This document shows positions 23,721-34,690 of a DNA stretch of 64,000 nt, piece after piece. The position numbers and the translations under genes are program-made. The notes under the pieces are model-generated. The model saw only the letters and a program-made list of their open reading frames with translations. It was not told where the DNA came from and made no database searches. The stretch spans positions 10,775,541-10,839,540 of the forward strand of contig CM048849.1 of the NCBI GenBank assembly GCA_026545225.1, written 5' to 3'. How positions within the stretch are numbered: the stretch's first letter is position 1; each line of letters opens with the position of its first letter. This stretch comes from Cornus controversa. Its lineage: Eukaryota > Streptophyta > Magnoliopsida > Cornales > Cornaceae.

Positions 23721-25995
23721 TGTAATACCCATAGTTTGAGGATATTTAAATTAGGGTTTTAATTATTTAAATTGTTCATTTTGTGGTCTTTTAAATATTT
23801 TAGTTAATGTTTGTGAATGCCTATTCTTTGTTTTGGTTTAATATAGATGGTTGATTAATTGGTGCTAACTATTGATTTACTTTAAATATTTGTAAAATAT
23901 TTGCTTTTAATGTAGATTTTTCTTTTAAATAAATTGGGTGGGTTTTTGGGATGAAATTCCTTTTATTTTTTAATTATTATCAGGTTGGGCTAAACTGTTG
24001 GGTTGGGCTATATACATTTATATATAGGTGGACTAAATATATTATATTTATTAGTTTAATTATTTAGGAATTATTTTTTACTTTTCTAGAAAGACAATAA
24101 ATAAAGAGAAAAAAATTAGGGTTCAAAGAATTTCTAAGCACAGACTGGGAGAGAAGGTGATTTTGCTCAAAATCATAAGGTGCCAGATAGTTTCCACCTC
24201 GATGTTTGAGCGTGGAGTTCATAGAGCGTGATAATCATCTTTTCCTTAACAGACTTCAAAGTAGGGACTTATATATTTTTATAAAGTATTTACTTTTATG
24301 ATTTTTGGTTTAGGGGTCCTTGAGTTACAGGGCTTCCAAGTTGTATCGTTCAGACTCGCATTATTTTTATTTAACATTATTATTTATTTCAGTTAGACTT
24401 TCCTTTCAGTTTTTATAATTCTTTGTCTTTTGTCCTTGTGTTCTGTGCTTGTTTACTATCAGTTGTAAGTATCCCTTATGTTTTTTGTGTGAGACTGACC
24501 ACCTTATGCGTGAAATTTGTAAAGGGTATTTCAGGAAGTGGCCAACCATGTATTTGAAGTGGTGAGAATACTTATAATGGTATGATCGTCGGAGATGCCC
24601 AATCATACCCCAAGTGTAGTGATCGTCGGAGTTGCCCAATCACTAGAGCAAGATTTATATAATGCCATAAATGTATAACCGTTGGAGATGCCCAATCATA
24701 CGAGTGTCGTCGGAGTTAACCAACACTTTGGTGTCATTGGAGTTGCCCAACACCACATGATTGTCGGAGTTTACCAATCATGTCTATGTATCATATTATG
24801 GCCAAATAAGATGTAAATATCTTGATGCTTATGTGTTTTAACTGTTAAGCATGCTAAATGGATTAAATGTATACTTCTTGAGTTACATTGAGTTGGTTGA
24901 CATGAGAACTTGATATATGTCATTTAGTGTAACGACATCATAGTTGCACATCATGTAGGTCGGTGTCGGGTCGATGCCTAAGTGAGTTGAGACATTCCTA
25001 CTGAGCTTGATCGTTGTTTTGCTCACCCTTTTCCCCAAAACCCTTTTACAGATAAGGCGCCAATGACGGATGGAATGTGAACTTCCAAGTGGAGTTCCCT
25101 TCTGACATTTTAAATTTATTTTTGAATATCTTGTACATGGTTATCCATATCGGATTGTGGCATGTTGATTCATTATAGTTGTAGTCATAATTGAATTACT
25201 AATGTTTTTGGACAATATATATGTTATTCATATGATAACTATGAACTTGGGAGACCGCATTTGTAAATGTACATCTTGGGTTTAAAGTATAAATGGATCT
25301 TATGTTTATTTATTGAAGCATATATCTTATATTATTTACATGGAATGTATGAGAATTATCATTTCAATTATGTTACAAAGTCATATGGATGGTCTTAGAG
25401 TGTTAGAATGAGATTTGTGTATAAAAATTGTCAAGTGTGATGAATCAAGAATTCTGCAGAAGGCAAATTAAATTATGCGAAATACCATTTTCACATTATC
25501 GAAATGCCTTCGATTGTGTGAAATGGTATCGAAAATTTTGATGGAAGTTAAGTCAAATTCTATGGGGGTCTCAATAGTACTTCGCAAGTAATTCGATTAA
25601 TCGACCATTTCAATTGTGTGAAAATCCAGTTTCGATTGGACGAAACACCAATTTCGATTGTGCGAAATCTATGTTTCATTCAATCGAAAATTTACAGACC
25701 ATAATAGGTAGGATATGTGGTGCATGGATTAATATGTGGCCTATTGGAAAGAATAATGATGAATATACGCTTACATAAGTGTGTGTATAGGGTTTAGCTT
25801 CCACGGTATTTGAGAGGTTAAGAAGGTTCATTAGGGCTTAATGGACGGGTTTACCCTCGGCTTCCAAGAGTCGGAAGTCGGGGTATGACGACTTGGTATC
25901 CGAATGGAATACTATAGAGAGATTATTGATGCGAGATGATGATGTGTGATACGATCACTCATCAGTTCCTAGGAGTCGAAAATTAGGGCATGACA
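23721..25995 (+). repeat. 3' LTR of the Tekay element
   Basis: Begins TGTAATACCCATAG after the PPT and ends GGGCATGACA (2275 bp). It holds an array of six hairpins (24579-24782), a region 'cggattgtggcatgttgattc' shared with other Tekay LTRs here, and a cluster of TTCGATTGTGCGAAA-like palindromes (about 25480-25690). The 5' LTR is absent from the window, so no TSD can be tested. Confidence 0.85.
24579..24782 (+). repeat. Array of six hairpins with a conserved 15-nt loop and varying stems
   Basis: Each unit has a 15-nt loop close to CGTCGGAGTTGCCCA between complementary arms. Arms are GGTATGAT/ATCATACC (24579-24609), TAGTGAT/ATCACTA (24617-24645), GTATAAC/ATCATAC with two mismatches (24673-24701), AGTGT/ACACT (24703-24727), TGGTGT/ACACCA (24729-24755) and CATGAT/ATCATG (24756-24782). 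Loops are conserved while stems change sequence and keep pairing, which argues for a folded RNA or cruciform. Function unknown. Confidence 0.85.
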
Positions 25996-26420
25996 TTTAA
26001 AATTCCAATCAAAAGTAGGTAGAACAGGTTAATTCAAACTTTAATACAACAGAAGTTCAACTGTCGTGAAAGTCTATCTGAAAACAGGATAAGCATAGAG
26101 TTAACCTCTCATATGCCAATGGAACAACACTTACTCTCCCGATGTGTTATGAAAACAAGATGATTATAAATATTAGTGTTGGTTCAATTGAAGAGGTATG
26201 ACACAAATCCCCAACACATTTGTTTTCAGTTTTTTCATCTTCCTCTCCGTCAAATACTTTCTAACTTGATCGTCAGAGTCTTTTAGGCCGGTGTCAAACT
26301 GGTACTAAAGAGGATCGTTATTTTCTTTTAGTTTTAGAGATTCAGTCGGGATCGGTGAAAACATCAATCATCTAATCATAAATTTGTACTGTTGTTAACC
26401 ATCAGTAACTCTGTACCTGT
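25996..26420 (+). other. Possible Tat-type LTR fragment
   Basis: Contains a TATA-like 'gattataaatatt' (about 26161), then 'cttgatcgtcagagtcttttaggccggtgtc' at about 26267-26297, a wording common downstream of the promoter in Tat-lineage LTRs and resembling the LTR at 44764-45127. No clear boundaries or TSD. Confidence 0.35.
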
Positions 26421-27186
26421 ATTCTCATTATTTATTCAGCTTTTAATGGATTAGCTAATTGAATATAAAGCAGAAAATTGAATAAGAAATGTATCAACAT
26501 TCAAGTGTTGTGCAATTATGAAAAGAAGGATCATCATAAGCAAACATGATGAATTATGTGCACGTACACATCCTAGCAAAGCAAGCCCAGTGAGTGTGCA
26601 CGTGTGTGAACTCCTTATCTTGTTCAGGGTCCCATTCATCACTAATCACAGGGATTAAGGGAGGCAGCAGCACTTTTGATGAGACACGAGGTGCTGGAGG
26701 ACCACACTAATTCACTCCGCAAAGCAATAGCACAAAAGGGAAAAGGAAATGGAAAAAGGGAAATGAAACTTCAAGTCATGTCTGTCACCTTAGCTACTTT
26801 CATAAACACACATTCAAAAACCCCACAACACAAGCATGCATGTATGTATGTGTGTGTGATTATAATTAAATATTCTTTTATGCATACTTCTACAATTATT
26901 TGCACCAATGAGATCTCAAACAAATTTCAGAAGTCAGAAGTTGGAGATTGAATTGTTAAAAATAAAATAAAATAAAATAAAAGTCATCTGCTTTATACAT
27001 GGTGATCTGTTGTTGGAGTGTACAATATCTATAATTTTAAGCATATATATTCCATTCTATATATTTGTGAAGTATGTGTTACCACCCAACAAGAAATTAA
27101 AAAATAATGTATAAAAGAGAATTAAGGTGATAGAGGTGGGGAAGTGGGTGTGTATTTGGAATGAATATTAACTACTATATAGATAG
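26421..27186. other. Intergenic region downstream of the Aux/IAA gene
   Basis: No supported gene. It holds the 3' untranslated region of the Aux/IAA gene next to 27187 and AT-rich filler. The ORF at 26676-26951 shows no domain and is low complexity. Confidence 0.5.
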
Positions 27187-27299
27187 CTAGCATCTGTCTC
27201 CTCTGGTGATCTTCAGTCTCTTCACACTGGTCAAGAACATTCTGCAGATAGAAAGTTAAATTAAACAATAAGAAAAGCACAATGTCCACAAGGTCATTA

Positions 27300-27346
<47 letters not shown>

Positions 27347-28591
27347 ATTGAATCATGAAAATGGGAACTGAAATTGTGATGAAGCGTTTAAGCTTACTCC
27401 CAAGGAACATCTCCAACCATCATCCAGTCTCCTTCCTTGTCTTCATAAATTAACACATGATCTTTGCCAGAGTGAACTCCATCAGCATCAGGACCTGTTC
27501 CCAAACAAGTGTAAGTTATAATTGAACTGATGGTGATACATATATAAATACCATGCATCTAAAAGTTCAGAATTAATATTTTCCATGACAAACCAGCCAG
27601 CAATTAAGGAGTCATCATTTATCATAACTCAAAATTGAATAAATTAAACTCAGATATATATGTATATATATATATACACACACACACATACTTACAGAGG
27701 ATGGTAGTTTTGAACATATCGGCAAGTGTTGTGATTAAGGTATGATAGTCTTGATGGGCGAACAGATCCAACTTTCTACCAATGGGAATGCCTTCCATGT
27801 ACACCTTCACAAAGAAGGCTGCTGCATAGCACTGAGTATGATCTGCAATAATATTCCCTGAAGCTTCAAGTGTGTTTCTTAAGAGTGGCTTGATCGGCGG
27901 CCAACCCAACCTTTGCTTCCTATATATATATAACATTTTATTTTCATATATATATATATATATATTAGTTAATTAATTACTCCAAGATGTCTTTAGTAGA
28001 AGAAATCAGGACATACAATTAATGGATAACATGTAAAATTTCAATTATATATATTACATAAATATATATGAGGCTTGGGAGGTGAAAATGAAGAGCAAAA
28101 TTGTACTGAAAAAGAAGGGAAAAAAAGGAAAGAAATGAGACCAAACTTAAGTAGTGGGAATTGATATATGCTAATGCAATTAAGTTGGTTAAGAATGAAG
28201 AAAAGTGCATATATATATAAGAATAAAATTTATACTGAATATGATAAAAGTAAAATGTATTACTAATAATGTATAAATACATATATATATATATGTGTGT
28301 GTGTGTGATGAATTAACTAATTGATATTACATACCTTGGGATGTCAGGGCTTGAAGAGGAAGAGAAATAATCATATTGATTTTGGGAATTAGGAGAGGGT
28401 GGGGAGATGGTGAGACCAAGCCTGAGATCAGTGCTCAAATCCTTGCTTATTTTTGGGAGCTGACAGAGAGGAGAAGAAGAAGAAACAGAAGAGAGAGAAG
28501 GGTTGTTACTGCTGTTGGTGCTATCTATGGATGAACAACCACCACAACCACCACCAGATGACATTGAGAATTTGTTTCTTTTTCTTCCCAT
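27187..28591 (-). CDS. AUX/IAA: Aux/IAA auxin-response repressor (IAA20/30/31 type), four exons, 210 aa
   Basis: Nuclear repressor that binds ARF transcription factors through a C-terminal PB1 domain. Exons on the minus strand are 28591-28335, 27919-27696, 27494-27398 and 27241-27187. All introns are GT...AG, phases agree, and the sum is 633 nt. The start lies in a good context (gagatcATGG). Domain I is LRLGL (residues 56-60) after DLSTD. Domain II is the degron-like RLGWPPIK (89-96), with Leu where Val is usual. Domains III/IV hold invariant Lys124 in [18 protein letters not shown] and the acidic D-x-E-x-D at 179-183 in [19 protein letters not shown]. The Ser-rich N-terminus starting MGRKR and the C-terminus [10 protein letters not shown] resemble Arabidopsis IAA20/30/31. 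All three introns contain AT-type microsatellites. It appears intact and is the only convincing host gene here. Confidence 0.93.
27302..27344. repeat. (AT)n microsatellite in intron 3 of the Aux/IAA gene
   Basis: About 21 uninterrupted AT repeats between exon 3 (ends 27398) and exon 4 (starts 27241), filling over a quarter of this 156-bp intron. Confidence 0.92.
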
Positions 28592-28700
28592 GATCTCTTT
28601 CCCTTAATTTCTTAGTTCTATTGTTTTACTCTTACCAATTCTATCAGATGATAATAGATGGAGTGGGAAGCCCGCCAGCTTAGGCTTAGGCCTAGGCCTC

Positions 28701-28706
28701 TTTATA
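28701..28706 (-). promoter_or_regulatory. TATA box of the Aux/IAA gene
   Basis: On the minus strand TATAAA followed by GAGGCCTAGGCC, about 110 bp upstream of the start codon, at the end of an AT dinucleotide run. Confidence 0.65.
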
Positions 28707-28861
28707 TATATATATATATACATGTATGTGTATACAAATAGAATATGTGAAACTTGAGAGAGAAGGAGTAACCTAATAGTACCATGACAAAGAGTAACCC
28801 CGGAAGTCGACCTTTAAACCGACGCGTTGGTTGGAATTGTCGTCTAAATGGTCGACATTTA

Positions 28862-28880
28862 CACGTGCCAAGTGCACGTG
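28862..28880. promoter_or_regulatory. Paired G-boxes (CACGTG) upstream of the Aux/IAA gene
   Basis: Two CACGTG cores at 28862-28867 and 28875-28880, each symmetric and 13 bp apart, about 270-290 bp upstream of the start codon. G-boxes bind bHLH and bZIP factors such as PIFs or ABFs. Regulation of this gene by them is inference. Confidence 0.55.
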
Positions 28881-28906
28881 GCATAACATTCATTAAGATG
28901 GAAAAC

Positions 28907-30639
28907 AAGACTTTTTTTTATTCAAAAGAAAAAGCTCAATATTAATTTCTCCTGCCACCAATGTGATAAGAAATTCGAGGCTGAAGTTTCCAAACATTAT
29001 ATGAAACGGTACTATGTATATATATATATATATATATATTTAATATTGCACATTCATATAAACAAAGCCCATTGGAGCATTCTTCTAATATATATAGGTC
29101 TATTGTGTTGAAAGAGAAAAAAAATATGAACGGCACATATTGGATTATATTCACAATATATACATTGTCTTATCTTTACTCTTTGGTGTGTACCCTAAAG
29201 AGAATTAATTAATGGATTTTTTTTCTGTCAAATTCTATGATCTTATAAATAAGCGAAGAGTCCACATTTAAATAAACAATCCAAAAGCGTTCAAGTCAAA
29301 TTACCTAAAAACTGGTGATTTGGCGGAATGGTCCATGCATTGTCGCCCCAATTGGATACGTAGTACAGCCCACAAAATTACATATTCTTCATGCACGATC
29401 GAGGAGGATTTGCTGAGGTAATAATAATCATCCAGAACAAGACCACATATATATATATATATATATATATTTGGCCCAACCCAAATGATCATGTGAGTTG
29501 GCTTGTTGACATAAAGATGGTAAAATACATAATTCTTTATATATAGAATAATTTTCTTTTGACTTAGCGTGTAATTAGAGCCTGCAAAAGACAACTTGGA
29601 AACATTTTGGTCTTGTCGACTAGCACGTGCAGTTTCATCAGTTTCTTGCCTAGACTGGGCGGCTCCAAAAATTAATGATGATGATGGAAGAGCACAAATA
29701 GACTTCACAGCCAGCGTGAGTGCACAGGGATTACTATTTCCTCACTATAATTTGAAAAGTAACTAAATCAATTAATTGCCTGTTTGGCCAACCCGGCCTA
29801 TTACTATATCCCCGGCTTTAGCTACCCTAAAAAAGCTAATTTGTTGGTTGCTCTTGAAATTTTTTTTGTATATATATATATGAACACGCTTACACACATA
29901 TGTTATATGTAAGATGCATGCATCAAATGGAATGAGACATATTAACCTTCTACCAAGTTAAATTAATATATCTTTCAATCTCGACTCACATGGAAAAACG
30001 GAAATCATAAAAATATTAGTAAAAATATTTTAATACTTTGGGTTTATAATTTTATTTGTTTATTGATAACACCACTGTAAATATTTTAGAACTGTAAGGG
30101 TATATTGATTGATGAAAAATTATGACATTTATTACAGGAAAGCATTTAATTTTTAGGATTAATTTTTACCAATCAGCTTAAGCGACTGCGACTGCGACTA
30201 ACACTCCTCAATTACATATAATACATACACATAAACACACACTTGACACCACATTCAAGGCTAATATTTATTAAGTTGGTAGTTGGATATAATGTCAGAT
30301 TTATTTATTTTAATTTGTTAGACAGAAAGCATAGCGGCCAAAAAACTGAGGGAGAGGCAGTGTATTTAATTAACTTGGCTTTAAAAAACATGGCTTTAAA
30401 TAATTAGTAGTGTAATGGAAACAAACAAACAAACAAACTTTAAAATCGTATCTCCTTGTCCGATCGACATCGAGGGCAGACAAGCGCAATCTTCCCTATC
30501 CTTTTTGTCATATGCTTAATTTTCCACTTTTTCTTCTTCTTTTAATTTTTTTTCCTTTTCAAATTAATTAATTAAGAGTTAAAATAATTAAAAAGAACTT
30601 TTTTGTTGTTGTTGTTGTGCAGCTGTGTGTTGTTAAATC
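28907..30639. other. Intergenic, AT-rich, no gene seen
   Basis: Distal upstream region of the Aux/IAA gene with several AT microsatellites (about 29016-29039 and 29447-29470). The 135-codon minus-strand frame at 29301-29708 has no recognisable domain and crosses a microsatellite, so it is not annotated. Confidence 0.5.
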
Positions 30640-30784
30640 TCAAAGGATGAAAGAGTTGGTTAAAATTTTCGTTTATGAGGAGAGGTCTTAAGTTCGATTC
30701 TCCTTCAGTCATGCCAAACATTCTATAGAAAAAAATTTAATAATAATAACCAGCGAGACCTTTGAAGTACATACAAAAAAAAAA
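30640..30784 (+). mobile_element. Possible SINE with Pol III boxes and A tail
   Basis: An A-box-like TGGTTAAAATT (about 30658) is followed roughly 40 bp later by a good B box GTTCGATTC (30693-30701). The unit ends in an A-rich tail at about 30774-30783. Size and order fit a tRNA-derived SINE, but no clear TSD was found and only one copy is present. Confidence 0.4.
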
Positions 30785-31669
30785 TGAGCTCTATCAAGAA
30801 TTGGCAAGGGTTGGCTTTTGAGGTACTACATGTGAAAAATTAAAATTATTGCGTAAGAGGGATATATATTGTAAGTCTAGTCAAATCTTGATTGTTAAAT
30901 TATTATTCATACACTTGATTTCAACCCTAAAAGGATAAAAAGGAAAAAATAATTAACTAATATTTGTGGTGGTGTACGGTGGTTCTCGTGGTATAGATTT
31001 GGCCATGTATAATGGTGTGGTTGCTTGTCGAAGAAGAGCTTGTTGAAGAAGATGACCGGTGATGGTGGGCAGCACAGTGTACCTGTACATATGTGTGTAT
31101 ATATATATTTATAAATAAGGTAATATTAATTTGATAGAAACTATTTTCTACTATTGAGCATTAGAGATAAAATTTATATTGTCATCCCAACGGTGAGGGT
31201 AATAAATTGTAAAGACGAATACTAAAGAACAAGAGTCCTGAAACCGTGTTAACAAAATATAAAATTCAATTCAATATTTCTAACAACTCAATTGGAAATC
31301 GATAAAATTGGCTTGTTGTGTTGTGGTAGCATGTGTTCATCTAATTCCATGACAATATATCAAAAGATTAGTACAGTTATAGTATGATGTTACAAGTCTA
31401 GAGGGAGACGAAAAGAAAGATCAATCGAAACAAAGAAAAGAATGAGCGGTTGTCCATGGTGTTGACGGTGGTAGCTAATAAGCTATTAGTTATGAAGAGG
31501 ATTAGGGGACAAAATGTGAACATGGGATTTGGGACTTGGAAAAAGTGTTTCTTAGTTGTTTCTATTATGCCTACTGAAAAAACCCTAGACGCCTTTCAAA
31601 AGAGTAGACAAGAGGGTAACTTTAAGAAATATGCTATACATTAATTTTATAATTGTTTGACCTATATCA
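30785..31669. other. Intergenic, no gene seen
   Basis: AT-rich sequence with no domain in any frame; the small ORF at 31450-31644 is unsupported. Confidence 0.45.
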
Positions 31670-31670
31670 C

Positions 31671-32864
31671 TAATGGTGCATTTAGTATGCAATTAAGAAT
31701 AGAATGGAATGTAATGTCCATTCCAACCATTCTTTTGTTTGATATGAATTTTAAGATGAGAATGGTCATTCCCTTAGAATGAAAATTCATTTTCAAGAAT
31801 GAAAATCTATTCCATAGTTAAACATATGGAATGGACATTTCATTCGTAGTAAGATTAAAAAAAAATTCATATGATAAAAAAAAACCCTTCACCTCCATCA
31901 CCATCACCACTTTCACCACCACACCGGCTCTACCACCACCATTATCACCAGCTCTACCACCACAGCCTCCACCCCCTCATCACCACCCTCCTACTCCACC
32001 ACACCACCATTTTCATATCGTCACCTTCCTCCATTACCACCACTGATGTCGCTACCGTCACCACATCGCATCGCCACCACCTCCACCGTCACCTTCCTCC
32101 GCCACCACATCCACATCACCGCCGCCACCACCCCTACCGCACCACTGCCACATTCCTCCAGCGCCACCCCCACCACACCACTCCACCTCCTCCACATCGC
32201 CACCACCACCCCTACCGCACCAACGCCACATCATCACCTTCGTCCACCGCCACCCCCACCACACCACACCACCACCTCCACATCGCCACCTTCCTCCACC
32301 ACCACCACTGTTGTCGCTGTCGTCACCACATCGCATTGCCACCATCTCCACCGTCACCTTCCTCCGCCACCACACCACCACCACCACCCCCACCACCTCC
32401 ACATTGCCGCCGCCACCACCCCTACCGCACCATCGCCACATTCCTCCAGCGCCACCTCCACCACACCACTCCACCACCTCCATATCGCCACCACCACCTC
32501 TATCGCACCACCATCCCAACGTCACCTTCCTCCACCACCACCCCCACCACACCACACCAGCACCTCCACATCGCCACCTTCCTCCACCACCACACCACCA
32601 CCACCTCCACATCGCCACCATCTCCACCTTCCTTCACCACCTCCACATTGTCACCTTTCTTTACCACTACATATTTGTTGGTTTAATTTATTTGTTACCA
32701 TGAGAGATATTTTAAAGAATTTGATTTAAAATTTATTTTATTTTCACCTTATTTCATATTTGTAACAATACAATAGAATGAAAATGATCATTTCATTTCA
32801 TTTTTATTTTAATTTCATTTCCAATTTTATTCTATTTTATTTACGCGTATCAAATGCAACATTA
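31671..32864. mobile_element. Inverted-repeat element (MITE-like) carrying a CCA-rich minisatellite
   Basis: The left edge TAATGGTGCATTTAGTATGC (31671) and right edge, read on the other strand, TAATGTTGCATTTGATACGC (from 32864) are inverted relatives. Inside each come stretches rich in GGAATG/CATTCC (left 31705-31835, right 32755-32830), as in palindromic plant MITEs. The minisatellite at 31885-32665 sits between the arms. No transposase, and a TSD is not clear. Confidence 0.5.
31885..32665. repeat. CCA/CCG-rich minisatellite with a roughly 265-bp higher-order unit
   Basis: Near-continuous CCACCACC/ATCGCCAC motifs. Landmark phrases such as 'gtcaccacatcgcat' recur near 32057 and 32322, and 'gtcaccttcctccgcc' near 32088 and 32354, a spacing of about 265 bp; a third partial copy runs to 32665. 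The overlapping long frames on both strands (His/Pro/Thr-rich one way, Gly/Val/Trp-rich the other) are by-products of the repeat. Confidence 0.85.
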
Positions 32865-34690
32865 GAATTTAGCCCTTAGCTATAAAATCTTCGACGGTAA
32901 AACACTGCTGGCGTTGAGAGTCAACATCCTCCTTCTTTGACTTGTGTCCAATCACATTGATCTTAGACATGACGGGAATGATTAACACATGCATGTGTAA
33001 TTAGTGCAAATTTATATATATATATAGATTTCATGTTTTCCCTCTTCTCTTCTTTATATTGTGAACATTCTAGAGCGGACTTTTTTTTTTCTTTTATGGC
33101 TTGCACCTAAAGAAAAGGCCAACGCAGAGCGAGAAGATTTTGGGTTAAAACAAACAATCCAAGAGCAAAAGAAAAAGGTTGTTCCCCCAATGTTGCTTCC
33201 ATTGGCCTTTTTTCTCTTGCTCCAATGCCTTTTTGATGCAATATAGCACTTTGTGTGCAAACTAAGCCTCTATCTCTCTCTATATATAGGTGTCTCTCTC
33301 TTTGACATGGCCAGGGGTGTTGAAAGCAATATATATACAACTATATATATACAAGACAGGGGACAATGAAAGAGAGTTTGAGGTGGGCGTGTAAAGAGAA
33401 AGGAAGGCCTCATCCTCGTGTGAGGAGCCCCATCTGGAACTGGAAGGACCCTCTGTGTTTTAGACCCAAAATAACGACCATCTTTCCAAAACCTAATAAC
33501 GATGCCCCTATTCTTGCATACATTAGGCTCCTTTCTTTTTTATTTACACACAAATTTTATAAACCCAATAAAGGTCACCAGATAGAAGCATCCTATAATC
33601 TTACATGTCTAATACTATAATATTTGTGTTAAGCATTAAACAAAAATAAACATAATTTCAAAATTTTGGATTTTATCATTTTTATATATCTCTAATGTAT
33701 AAATAAATATAAATATAAATATGTGGAATCATTTGTAATAACAAATTAATCGGCAGAGATAAAAAAAGTTATAATTACTCCAAACAAACACAACATGCTT
33801 TTGTCTTTCTAACAATTTGCTGAGTTGCATTGACGTACTCTCCTATTCTGTATTACAACACTATTTGGATCATCCTATAAACGCCAAGAAAACTAGCAAA
33901 AGGAATAAACTAGTTTCTTTCTCTTATTCTTATTGCACACGTAAAATTTGCATACATATATTTTTTTTTGTTAGAGTACATAATTAATGAAAAATGTACA
34001 CTTTTATAAGCAAAGAGGACCAGTTTTTAATTATAACTTAATTTCACTTTCCACTAAAGTAGGAGAAAATAGGAAATACTTCTCTCATTAATTTGTCAAA
34101 CTTACCATGATAATAAAGTTGACAAAATCATACAAGATATCAATGTGATATCTACCTATTAAATCACCACGTAATCAAAATATATCACATCTCCAAATCA
34201 CGTGCGTCAGCATTTTTTTAATATTTTCTACTTGGCCAATATGATAATTTTCTTTGTCGATTAATAAAATAATCATTATGTACACCATAATTCAAATTGA
34301 ATCCTTAATTTTGATCATTATAAATACCATACTAAATAAACCACTAATGTGAGTCATGACGGTTGTATGTCACTAAACGACAAAGTCTCTTCCATATACC
34401 ACAACACTAGTAACCTACTTAACATGGTCTATAAGAGAAATATCAATAAAGGCCACACAATAATGTATTTTCAAGACTACTTTTGTTATCATTCAATTAA
34501 ATTAATACACATACATAAATTAACAATAAATATTAGAAACACATTTAATGGGCTCAAAATGTCAAATGTATAAGCATTTAAGCAATCGGTAGGAAAACAA
34601 CAATAATCATTGACTACATTCAAGACTCATCCTTTCAAAATTATCTTTAAAAGTGTTAGGTAGTAGTTCGTTTGTTAGCGAATTTGCAAT
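32865..34690. other. Intergenic, AT-rich, no gene seen
   Basis: Contains a TC-rich tract and AT runs at 33270-33360 and scattered short ORFs without recognisable domains. A partial inverted repeat around GGCCAA (33116 and 33202) is too short to call a hairpin gene. Confidence 0.45.

Larger units (their letters stand above)
14418..25995 (+). mobile_element. 3' half of a Tekay/Del-type Ty3 chromovirus, interrupted by an Athila-like element
   Basis: Consists of an RNase H scrap (14418-14540), integrase with C-terminal chromodomain (22023-23693), PPT (23708-23720) and 3' LTR (23721-25995). The 7.5-kb Athila-like element at 14541-22022 sits within RNase H. LTR, gag, protease and most of RT of this copy are absent on the left, where a CACTA right end abuts the coding sequence. 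Chromodomain and integrase tail (GKLSPHFVGPFMI, VHNVFHVSML, LNSKTIPLFRVQW) are characteristic of the Tekay lineage. Confidence 0.85.

Noticed and set aside
29301..29708. 135-codon minus-strand frame
   Set aside because: Crosses an AT microsatellite and ends in low-complexity sequence; no recognisable domain.
31831..32729. Long His/Pro/Thr-rich frames on the plus strand and a Gly/Val/Trp-rich frame on the minus strand
   Set aside because: They overlap one another in several frames and are created by the CCA-rich minisatellite; there is no promoter, domain or codon bias.
33100..33230. Possible microRNA-type hairpin around GAAAAGGCCAA and TTGGCCTTTTT
   Set aside because: Pairing extends only about 11 bp and no known plant miRNA sequence was recognised.
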